Shown one piece after another: positions 57,274 to 64,000 of a stretch of DNA of 64,000 nt (position 1 is its first letter; each line of letters begins with the position of its first letter). The notes beneath the pieces were generated by a model that was not told the origin of the DNA, made no database searches, and worked only from the letters and a program-made list of their open reading frames with translations. The stretch is from Chloracidobacterium sp. GTDB taxonomy: Bacteria > Acidobacteriota > Blastocatellia > Pyrinomonadales > Pyrinomonadaceae. Location of the stretch: the NCBI GenBank assembly GCA_016711345.1, contig JADJTD010000001.1, positions 2,976,001 through 3,040,000 of the forward strand. Direction: 5' to 3'. The translations under genes and the position numbers were made by a program.

Positions 57274-58473
57274 CTATTCTTTTGCTCCAAAAATAGACTT
57301 CATTGCGTTAACAGCTCTTTCCAGATTTTCCATAGAAGTCGCATAAGAAAAGCGGATGAATCCATCTGCCCCAAATCCAGCTCCGTCGGTTGTAACTATG
57401 TGGCCTTCGCGGAGTAGATGGTCAGCAACATCTGCCGACTTTGCGAACTGGTCGCCGATCAATTCACGAACATCTACTAAGGCATAAAAAGCACCTTCGG
57501 GCATTGCACATTTAAAACCTTTGATCTCGTTCAACGCCGGTATGAACCAGTTTTTGCGGCGTTCATATTCGGCGGTCATCGAGTTGACCGCATCGATCGT
57601 GGCGTCGACGTCTTGAAGCGCTTTTGCGCAGGCGTATTGAACAAAAGATGTCGGATGCGTCGCTGAATGGCTTTGCAGTTTGACCATTGCTTTTGTCCAT
57701 TCGGGGTTTGCTATTGTGTAACCGATTCGCCAACCGGTCATGGCGTAGGTTTTTGAAAAGCTGCCTGCGACGCAAACAAACTGTCGAAGTTCCGCCGGAA
57801 GCGATGCCGATGTAAACGGTTCGGCTGGCGGATATGCGAAAAACAAATAACATTCGTCCGCTAGTACATAAACGCCGCGTGCAGCACATGTTTCAACGAT
57901 CTTCAGTATCTCTGCGGGCGGTATAACGCGGCCTGTTGGATTATTTGGGGAATTCAATATCAGCAGTTTGGTCTTGTCTGTGATCGCATCGGTGACCTGT
58001 TCGGCGTTCAGTATAAAATCCGTGGATTCTGTTTCGATAAAGACGCTATTGGCAGCGCAGAATGCCGCTATTGCGGGGAATGTTACCCAATAAGGTTTTG
58101 GGATCAGCACATCGTCGCCTAGGTTTAGCAGAGTGCAAGCGGCGTTAAATAACGCCTGTTTGCCGCCGCATGCCGCAGCTATTTCATCTGACTTGATCTC
58201 AGCCTTAAATCGAGCTGAATAAAAATCGACCAGCGATGACCGAAACTCAGCCATGCCTGCTGCAGAAGTATATTTTGTAATGCCATTTTGCAGGCCTTCC
58301 CAGGCGTACTGCTTTATGAATTCGGGAGTGTCGAAATCAGGTTCGCCGACCGATAGATCAATAACCTCGATTCCGCTTGCACGCATATCGCTTGCAACTT
58401 GAGCCGCGATTAGCGTCGATGACCCTTGCATCGCGGCAACATTTTTTGAAACGGGGAAAGACATAGAAGACAT
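57274..58473 (-). CDS. Class I aminotransferase, aspartate aminotransferase type
   Basis: 399 residues. IDLSVGEPDFDTPEFIK, SPNNPTGRVIPPAE, the PLP-lysine motif AGSFSKTYAMTGWRIGY and a conserved C-terminal RFSYATS. PLP-dependent transamination, probably of aspartate or other L-amino acids. Two ATG candidates (58473 and 58464) exist; the first is used. Confidence 0.93.
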   Translation of the reverse strand: MSSMSFPVSKNVAAMQGSSTLIAAQVASDMRASGIEVIDLSVGEPDFDTPEFIKQYAWEGLQNGITKYTSAAGMAEFRSSLVDFYSARFKAEIKSDEIAAACGGKQALFNAACTLLNLGDDVLIPKPYWVTFPAIAAFCAANSVFIETESTDFILNAEQVTDAITDKTKLLILNSPNNPTGRVIPPAEILKIVETCAARGVYVLADECYLFFAYPPAEPFTSASLPAELRQFVCVAGSFSKTYAMTGWRIGYTIANPEWTKAMVKLQSHSATHPTSFVQYACAKALQDVDATIDAVNSMTAEYERRKNWFIPALNEIKGFKCAMPEGAFYALVDVRELIGDQFAKSADVADHLLREGHIVTTDGAGFGADGFIRFSYATSMENLERAVNAMKSIFGAKE

Positions 58474-58476
58474 TTT

Positions 58477-58555
58477 GCCACAGAGTTCACAGAGGACACA
58501 GAGAAGGCACAGACAAAGTCAAATAATTCTCTGTGTACTTTGTGTTCTCTGTGGC
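58477..58555. repeat. CACAGAG word repeat with inverted arms
   Basis: GCCACAGAGTTCACAGAGG on the left mirrors TGTGTTCTCTGTGGC on the right, about 80 bases. Lies between the aminotransferase gene and the coaD stop. Confidence 0.7.
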
Positions 58556-59043
58556 TATTTCTTTTTGCTTCGCATGCGGTCTTCGACAAGCCCGGGGATC
58601 AATCCGGCTACGCGGCCGCCTAGTTCGAAGACCTGTTTCATGAGCGTCGATGAAACATAGGAATATTCTTCGCCTGCCATCAGAAATACCGTTTCGATTG
58701 ATGGTTCGAGGCGGCGGTTCATTAGGGCCATTCTTAGCTCGTATTCGTAATCGCTTACGGCCCGGATGCCTCGAACGATCGCGGTTGCCCCACTATTACG
58801 GGCGAAATCAGCGGTTAGGCCGGAAAAGCTATCGACTATGAGCTTGCAATTTCCTGTTTCGACGGTCGGGATAACCTCGCGGATCATTTCACAGCGTTCT
58901 TCAACCGAAAACATCGGATGTTTGTCCGCATTATTTAGAACTGCGACGATCATCTCGTCAAAAAGCGGTGTGCTTCGCTTAATAATATCGAGATGGCCGT
59001 TAGTTAAAGGGTCGAATGAACCCGGAAAAATAGCTCGCCTCAT
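58555..59043 (-). CDS. coaD: Pantetheine-phosphate adenylyltransferase
   Basis: 162 residues from MRRAIFPGSFDPLTNGHLDI (59043); a 24-base longer start is less like the family. The TNGH motif and the C-terminal EYSYVSSTLMKQVFELGG match. It makes dephospho-CoA. No ribosome-binding site is strong. The divergent HAD gene lies 139 bases away. Confidence 0.96.
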   Translation of the reverse strand: MRRAIFPGSFDPLTNGHLDIIKRSTPLFDEMIVAVLNNADKHPMFSVEERCEMIREVIPTVETGNCKLIVDSFSGLTADFARNSGATAIVRGIRAVSDYEYELRMALMNRRLEPSIETVFLMAGEEYSYVSSTLMKQVFELGGRVAGLIPGLVEDRMRSKKK

Positions 59044-59182
59044 AATAATACGAAAATGTGGATACAAAGTAATTACGATTTGTAATTAAATTGTAACTTT
59101 GCCCTTTATGGTCTATTAAAAACCAGTTATTCGTGATAACATTCTGTTTCAAATAGCGTGATTACGATAACACAAAGCCGGA

Positions 59183-59857
59183 ATGAATAAAAACGGACAA
59201 GCAGCGGCATTTTACGACCTTGAAGGCACATTGGTGAGCACCAATCTCGTCCACACGCTCGCCTTTTATGCCAAGCGTCAGCAAGGCCTGTGGCAGACGG
59301 CCAAAAAAAGCGTTGGGACTTTGGCAAGACTGCCGTTTTTTGGCGTCGCCGATCTGTATTCGCGAAATGTTTTTAACGAGGTCTTTTTCAAAAGCTACTC
59401 GGGCTTTTCGCAGGACCGTTTGCGGTATTTTTCTGATGAGCTTTTCGAAGAAGTGCTAAAACCCGCGATCTTTCCCGGCACACACGACCTCATAGCCAAA
59501 GGCAAAAAGATCGGACATCGGCAGATCGTTATCACCGGCGCTTTGGATTTTACGATCGAACGGCTGATGGACTATCTCGGCATCGACGATTACAAGGCGA
59601 ACCATATGGAGTTCGTAAACGGTTATTCCACAGGCCGCATTATCCCGCCAGTAATGGCCTCGGCCACAAAGGCACAATGGATACGCGAATACGCTGAGCG
59701 AGAGAATATCAATCTCTCGGACTCATACGCATATTCCGACAGCATTTCGGACTTACCTATGCTGTCGATAGTCGGACATCCGGTCGCAGTGTGTCCGGAC
59801 TTCAGATTGAAGCAGACGGCGTTGCAGCATGATTGGGCAATTTTGGATTTGAAATGA
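59183..59857 (+). CDS. HAD-IB family hydrolase
   Basis: 224 residues. Motif I reads FYDLEGTLVST, with Glu in place of the usual second Asp (DxDGT), which could change its acid-base chemistry. Motif II is QIVITGALDF, and the YAYSDSISDLPML motif has the last Asp residues. Related SerB-like enzymes remove phosphate, and homologues occur beside fatty acyl-CoA reductases. First in the cluster and overlaps the next gene by four bases. Confidence 0.88.
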   Translation: MNKNGQAAAFYDLEGTLVSTNLVHTLAFYAKRQQGLWQTAKKSVGTLARLPFFGVADLYSRNVFNEVFFKSYSGFSQDRLRYFSDELFEEVLKPAIFPGTHDLIAKGKKIGHRQIVITGALDFTIERLMDYLGIDDYKANHMEFVNGYSTGRIIPPVMASATKAQWIREYAERENINLSDSYAYSDSISDLPMLSIVGHPVAVCPDFRLKQTALQHDWAILDLK

Positions 59858-60105
59858 GCGTTTCGAACAAGTCGGAAAAATGTCCATTTTGCTCAGCGGA
59901 TCTTGAGTTAGGCTGCATTATGGGCAACATAGGAACTCTCAACGGCGGTTTTCGTTGGTATGCGGGTGAGCCGTCGGTTGCACGAAATGCATTAGGAATT
60001 TTCGCCCTAGGCGGGGAGGAAGTGGGAGAATTCGGTGTACTGAAAGGTCCGTTTATGCGTGGATGGCGCTGCACACAATGTCGGAAATTGTTCTTAAATT
60101 ACTAA
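59854..60105 (+). CDS. Small zinc-ribbon protein
   Basis: 83 residues from MSVSNKSEKCPFCSAD; overlaps the HAD stop (ATGA). CPFC near the start and WRCTQCRKL near the end could bind one zinc. The middle (FRWYAGEP) is unassigned. Close to small DUF-type zinc ribbons. Probably translated with the HAD gene. Confidence 0.75.
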   Translation: MSVSNKSEKCPFCSADLELGCIMGNIGTLNGGFRWYAGEPSVARNALGIFALGGEEVGEFGVLKGPFMRGWRCTQCRKLFLNY

Positions 60106-60109
60106 GATT

Positions 60110-61711
60110 ATGGCCTTGCAACTAAGACGAAAAACACACGAATCGATCATTTACATCGACAAGGATTCCGCGCCGCGGATCATGCCGTTTGGTGAGGATT
60201 TTATAATTAACGACTTGCCGGTAGGGACGCGGGTTATTTATCCGAATCCGCCGATCAAGGGGTTGCCTAATCGCGAAGCGGCGATCCGTTATGCCGTAAA
60301 TCATCCGATCGAGATGGAGCCGCTTTACGCGATGCTCGAACCGGGGATGCGGGTGACGATCGCGATGGATGATATTTCGCTGCCGCTGCCGCCGATGCAG
60401 ACGCCTGACTTAAGGCAGACGATGCTCGAGGTCGTGCTGGATATGTGCGGGGCGAATGGCGTTGATGACGTGCATCTGATCATCGCAAATTCGCTCCACC
60501 GCAAGATGACGGCGTGGGAAATGAAGCGGATGGTCGGCACCGACATTTACAACGAATACTACCCCGACCGCTATTACAATCACGACGCCGAGGACGACGA
60601 CAACCTCGTTACGCTGGGCGTCACGCGGCACAACGAACCGCTGCGGGTCAACAAACGTGCGATCGAGAGCGACCTGCTTATTTATTTAAACATTAATCTC
60701 GTCCCGATGGACGGCGGCCACAAATCAGTCGCGGTGGGGCTTTGTGATTACGAATCTCTGCGTGCTCATCACGATCCACAGACGATCCGCGAGTCGGATT
60801 CGTATATGGATCCGCCCAAATCCGCCTTGAATCACAAGGTAATTCGCCTCGGCAAACTCGTCGATGAGCAGTGCAAGGTATTTCACATTGAGACGGCGAT
60901 TAATAACAAGATGTTTCCCGACGGTTACGACATTTTAACTCGGAACGAGGACGAATTCTCATTTGCAGATCGCATGAAATGGGAAGTGATGGCCAAAACC
61001 TTCTCAAAAATGCCGCGTGCCGCTCGGCGAAAAATGCTACACGCGATCCCGGCTCAGTATGAGTTGATCGCTTGTTATGCGGGAAAGACCGAACCGGTTC
61101 ACGAGAAGATCCTTGAAAAGAACTATCAGCAGTATGAGATTCCGGTCAAAGGCCAGTGCGACATTTTGATCTCGGGCATTCCCGACATCTCGCCGTATAA
61201 CGTCTATTCGGCGCTTAATCCGATCCTTGTTCAGGTGATGGCGCTTGGGTATCACTTTAATATGTATCGCAACAAGCCTTTGTTGAGAAAAGGCGGTGTG
61301 ATGATAATTACTCATCCGTGTTTTGACGAATTCGACCATAAGTTTCACCCGTCGTACATCGAGTTTTTCCATCGCTTGCTGCCGGAATCGCGTGATGCGT
61401 TTTATCTGCGCGAAAAATACGAACGCGAATTTGCTTCGAATCCGGCCTACATCGAGATGTACCGCCGCGGCAACGCCTATCACGGAGCCCACGCCTTTTT
61501 TATGTGGTACTGGGGCGAGAACGGCCGCCAACACGTCGGCAAAGTAATCGTCGCCGGTGCAGAAAACGCCCACGTTCCCGAAATGCTCGGCTGGGAACGC
61601 GCCGACAACCTAACCGAAGCCATCGCCATGGCCCGCAGCTACATGGGCCGCAACGCCGAGATAACGATGCTGCATCAGCCGATAATTGGGCTGTGCAGTG
61701 TGACAGATTAA
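60110..61711 (+). CDS. LarA-like (DUF2088) nickel-pincer-nucleotide-type protein
   Basis: 533 residues. The N-terminal DUF2088 fold has MDDISLPLPPM (compare DDxTRPxP in lactate racemase), IANSLHRKMTAWEMK, YNHDAEDDDN, RVNKRAIESDLLIYLN (candidate pincer-bearing Lys) and MDGGHKSVAVGLCDYES (candidate His). In LarA the nickel pincer cofactor is carried on a Lys. This protein is longer than LarA. Whether it is a racemase is not shown; the substrate is unknown. It lies four bases after the zinc-ribbon gene. Confidence 0.82.
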   Translation: MALQLRRKTHESIIYIDKDSAPRIMPFGEDFIINDLPVGTRVIYPNPPIKGLPNREAAIRYAVNHPIEMEPLYAMLEPGMRVTIAMDDISLPLPPMQTPDLRQTMLEVVLDMCGANGVDDVHLIIANSLHRKMTAWEMKRMVGTDIYNEYYPDRYYNHDAEDDDNLVTLGVTRHNEPLRVNKRAIESDLLIYLNINLVPMDGGHKSVAVGLCDYESLRAHHDPQTIRESDSYMDPPKSALNHKVIRLGKLVDEQCKVFHIETAINNKMFPDGYDILTRNEDEFSFADRMKWEVMAKTFSKMPRAARRKMLHAIPAQYELIACYAGKTEPVHEKILEKNYQQYEIPVKGQCDILISGIPDISPYNVYSALNPILVQVMALGYHFNMYRNKPLLRKGGVMIITHPCFDEFDHKFHPSYIEFFHRLLPESRDAFYLREKYEREFASNPAYIEMYRRGNAYHGAHAFFMWYWGENGRQHVGKVIVAGAENAHVPEMLGWERADNLTEAIAMARSYMGRNAEITMLHQPIIGLCSVTD

Positions 61712-61717
61712 GGTACA

Positions 61718-61780
61718 GAAGCCCGCACGAAGTAAGGGCGTTGTTGATAATGTGGATGCCCTTATGTCGTGCGGGCTTCC
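61718..61780. repeat. REP-like palindromic element, copy 5 of 5
   Basis: GAAGCCCGCACGAAGTAAGG on the left and TGCCCTTATGTCGTGCGGG on the right form a good hairpin, inside the plus-strand cluster. It ends 13 bases before the strong ribosome-binding site of the next gene. Confidence 0.8.
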
Positions 61781-61807
61781 GTAAACAGACTTAAGGAGGT
61801 AACTAAA

Positions 61808-62632
61808 ATGCAAAGTACACAAATGACTCCCGAAATGGATGCTCTTAAAAGTAAACTGCGGGCGACTTGGATCGCCGGTGATTTTGGCGTGATCGCACGA
61901 TCTATTGAAGAAGGCGGACGCGAATTTGTTGAGCGACTTTATCTGAAACCGGGGATGAAGGTCCTTGATGTCGCTTGCGGTACAGGAAATCTTGCGCTTC
62001 CTGCGGCTCGTATTGGCGCAAATGTTACCGGTGTTGATATCGCTCCTAACCTGATCGAACAGGCGATCGCGAATGCGGAACGCGAAGGACTAAAAGCAAA
62101 ATTCGATGTCGGCGACGCTGAGGCAATGCCGTATCAGGACGGTGAGTTTGACGTCGTAATGACGATGTTCGGAGCGATGTTCGCACCGCGTCCTGACGTT
62201 ACAGCAAGCGAGTTGAAACGCGTCTGCAAAAGCGGCGGCCTGATCGCGATGGCAAACTGGACGCCTGAGGGTTTTACGGGTGCGATGTTCAAGACAAACG
62301 CCAAACACGTTCCGCCTCCGCCCGGAATGTCACCGCCGCTGCAATGGGGAATGGAAGACCTCGTCCGAGAACGCTTCGCCGAAGGCATCTCAAATCTCGA
62401 AATGCGGCGCGTTCCGATCATGTTCTATTTCGACATACCGCCCGCTGATGTGGTCGAGCATTTCAGGATGTATTTCGGCCCGACGCAGAAGGCCTTCGAG
62501 TCGCTCGACACCGAAGGACAGGCCGCCCTGCGCACCGACCTTGAGAATTTGTGGACGGAACACAATCAAGGAACTGACGGAACGACAAAGGTCGAGTCCG
62601 AGTATCTTGAGGTTCGTGCAATAAAAGCGTAA
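61808..62632 (+). CDS. SAM-dependent methyltransferase, class I
   Basis: 274 residues from MQSTQMTPEMDALKSKL, with a near-perfect AAGGAGGT ribosome-binding site; this start excludes REP-repeat sequence. SAM motif I: VLDVACGTGNLALPAA; motif II: FDVVMTMFGAMF. UbiE/Methyltransf_11-like; substrate unknown. Overlaps the FAR gene start by one base (TAATG). Confidence 0.88.
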   Translation: MQSTQMTPEMDALKSKLRATWIAGDFGVIARSIEEGGREFVERLYLKPGMKVLDVACGTGNLALPAARIGANVTGVDIAPNLIEQAIANAEREGLKAKFDVGDAEAMPYQDGEFDVVMTMFGAMFAPRPDVTASELKRVCKSGGLIAMANWTPEGFTGAMFKTNAKHVPPPPGMSPPLQWGMEDLVRERFAEGISNLEMRRVPIMFYFDIPPADVVEHFRMYFGPTQKAFESLDTEGQAALRTDLENLWTEHNQGTDGTTKVESEYLEVRAIKA

Positions 62633-64000
62633 TGAAGCTTTCACCAACAGAAATATTTAAGGGCAAGAAGATCTTCTTTATCGGCGGGACGGGCTTTGTG
62701 GGGAAGGTTACGTTGTCGATGCTGCTGCATAATTTTCCGGATATCGGGAAGGTTTATGCGACGGTGCGTGCGCGGGATGCGGCGGAATCGAAGATCCGGT
62801 TTTGGACGAGCATTGTCACGAGTCCGACGTTTGATCCGCTGCGTGAGAAGTACGGTGATGGATTTGAAGATTTTATTAAATCTAAGGTCGTGCCAGTTAA
62901 TGGCGATGTAGGTAACGAGTATCTTGGGCTTGATGAAAAAGACGCGCAGAAGATAATGCGGGACACGGACATCATTATTAATGGTGCCGGAAATGTGACG
63001 TTTAATCCGCCCCTCGAAAGTGCTCTCAGGACAAATGTCGTCGGTTCGAACAACATCATCAAGATGGCGCGGATGATGAAAAAGCCTCGCCTTGTTCATG
63101 TTTCGACGTGTTTTGTCGCGGGCAAACGTTCTGGGCCGATCTGGGAAAACGAGCCGGTCGTTGGATATTTTCCGCGTCGTGATGAGCTTGTCGGAACAAA
63201 GTTTGATGTTAATCAAGAGGTTGAGGATTGCGCACGTTTGAGTGAACAGGCTCGGCAGGAGGCTGACGATGCTGTGCAGGCAGCGAAGTTTCGCGAGCAG
63301 GCTCGCCAGCGATTTATCGAAGAAGGCCGCGATCCGGATGATGAGGCAGAGCTTAAATCAGCGATCTTTCGCGAACGCAAAATGTGGATCCGTGAACGGA
63401 CGACCGAGCTTGGAGCAGAGCGTGCTGAGTATTGGGGTTGGACGAATATCTACACCTATTCAAAATCTCTTGCTGAGCAAATAATTGCGTCGCAGGATGA
63501 CATCGCGAAGATCCTTGTTCGTCCGAGCATCGTTGAATCTTCAAATCAATATCCCTTTCCAGGCTGGAACGAAGGCTTTACGACGACAGCACCGCTTATA
63601 TTGATCGCACTGCGCGGACAGCCGATAATTCCCGTCAATGAAAAGCTGATTCTCGATATTATTCCCGTCGATATGGTTGCGGGTGCAATACTCGCTGCCA
63701 CAATGAATGCAATTGTTGATCCAAAACCGCCGCTTGTTTTTCAGGCGTCGTCGGGCGATTCGAACCCGAACGATATGAAGCGCATCGTCGGTCTCGTCGG
63801 CCTCTACAAACGCCAGCATTTTGAGGACAAAGAGACAGGCAGCAAGATCGTTAACAAGCTCGCCGGTATGGTCGAGGCTTCGTCGGTCACGCAGCGGACT
63901 TATGAATTGACCAGCGCGCCGATGCTCAACCGTATTGCGAAACAAGCTGACAATCTGATGGATCGCATGACACCGCGTTGGGGCGGCGGTCGTATCGGCA
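62632..64000 (+). CDS. Fatty acyl-CoA reductase-like protein, cut by the window end
   Basis: At least 456 residues, open at the right edge. The N-terminal NAD(P) motif is FFIGGTGFVGKVTLSMLL, with IINGAGNVTFNPPLES and a YTYSKSLAEQ active site (YxxxK). IVRPSIVESS and PVDMVAGAILAA are the usual reductase motifs (Male_sterility/NAD_binding_4 domain). The insertion around residues 195-260 is highly charged. It reduces fatty acyl-CoA to alcohol or aldehyde. Part of the HAD/LarA/methyltransferase cluster. Confidence 0.9.
   Translation, partial: MKLSPTEIFKGKKIFFIGGTGFVGKVTLSMLLHNFPDIGKVYATVRARDAAESKIRFWTSIVTSPTFDPLREKYGDGFEDFIKSKVVPVNGDVGNEYLGLDEKDAQKIMRDTDIIINGAGNVTFNPPLESALRTNVVGSNNIIKMARMMKKPRLVHVSTCFVAGKRSGPIWENEPVVGYFPRRDELVGTKFDVNQEVEDCARLSEQARQEADDAVQAAKFREQARQRFIEEGRDPDDEAELKSAIFRERKMWIRERTTELGAERAEYWGWTNIYTYSKSLAEQIIASQDDIAKILVRPSIVESSNQYPFPGWNEGFTTTAPLILIALRGQPIIPVNEKLILDIIPVDMVAGAILAATMNAIVDPKPPLVFQASSGDSNPNDMKRIVGLVGLYKRQHFEDKETGSKIVNKLAGMVEASSVTQRTYELTSAPMLNRIAKQADNLMDRMTPRWGGGRIG

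Overview
The window looks like a chromosomal segment of an Acidobacteriota bacterium, most likely class Blastocatellia (Pyrinomonadaceae-like). This is inferred from gene content only, with no database search. The pointers are a winged-helix/TM/TolB-propeller protein, an MglA-MglB pair, a fused homocysteine methyltransferase/MTHFR, large secreted proteins with dockerin-like tails and Thr-Pro linkers, NTTG-repeat surface proteins, and IS1595-type transposases. Base composition is near 50% GC, and most space between the accessory patches is ordinary housekeeping coding.

Layout. 1-2.3 kb is accessory: a truncated IS1595 transposase, a two-TM coiled-coil protein with an overlapping 46-codon ORF, a 56-aa charged ORF and a SnoaL-like protein. 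2.3-7.2 kb holds typA, a PKD lipoprotein, an SDR, trmL and an exported protein. 7.2-12 kb holds two large secreted proteins with dockerin-like tails, one also with a cohesin-like domain. 12-14.4 kb holds two tRNAs, a fasciclin lipoprotein and mglBA. 14.7-20 kb is a cell-envelope precursor block (yvcK, glmU, glmS) followed by a quinone oxidoreductase. 20-25.4 kb, on the minus strand, holds a sugar nucleotidyltransferase, mutM, an S41 peptidase and the methionine/folate fusion gene, the last preceded by a candidate SAM-II riboswitch and terminator. 25.6-34.9 kb holds a TPR protein, two NTTG-repeat surface proteins and the winged-helix/TolB protein.

34.9-38.6 kb is a second accessory patch: a complete IS1595 transposase, an abnormal leucine-like tRNA and several unknown small genes. 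38.8-50 kb returns to housekeeping: thiE-thiD, acyP, apt, tRNA-Arg, nnrDE-tsaE-ppk1, a CYTH protein, a bacilliredoxin, a PilZ protein and radA. 50.5-59 kb holds PIN-TRAM, ispD-ispF, a pyrimidine phosphorylase with a BMP-type nucleoside ABC transporter lacking permeases, an aminotransferase and coaD. 59.2 kb to the end is a tight plus-strand cluster (HAD phosphatase, zinc ribbon, LarA-like protein, methyltransferase, fatty acyl-CoA reductase) that may serve lipid metabolism.

Several families of short repeats lie between genes: a palindromic REP-like element in five copies, GTGGGACA-type elements, and short-period word repeats that also enter the coding sequences of thiD and ispD. The strongest non-coding findings are the SAM-II candidate, the REP-like family and the abnormal tRNA. 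No CRISPR array, rRNA or replication origin was seen.
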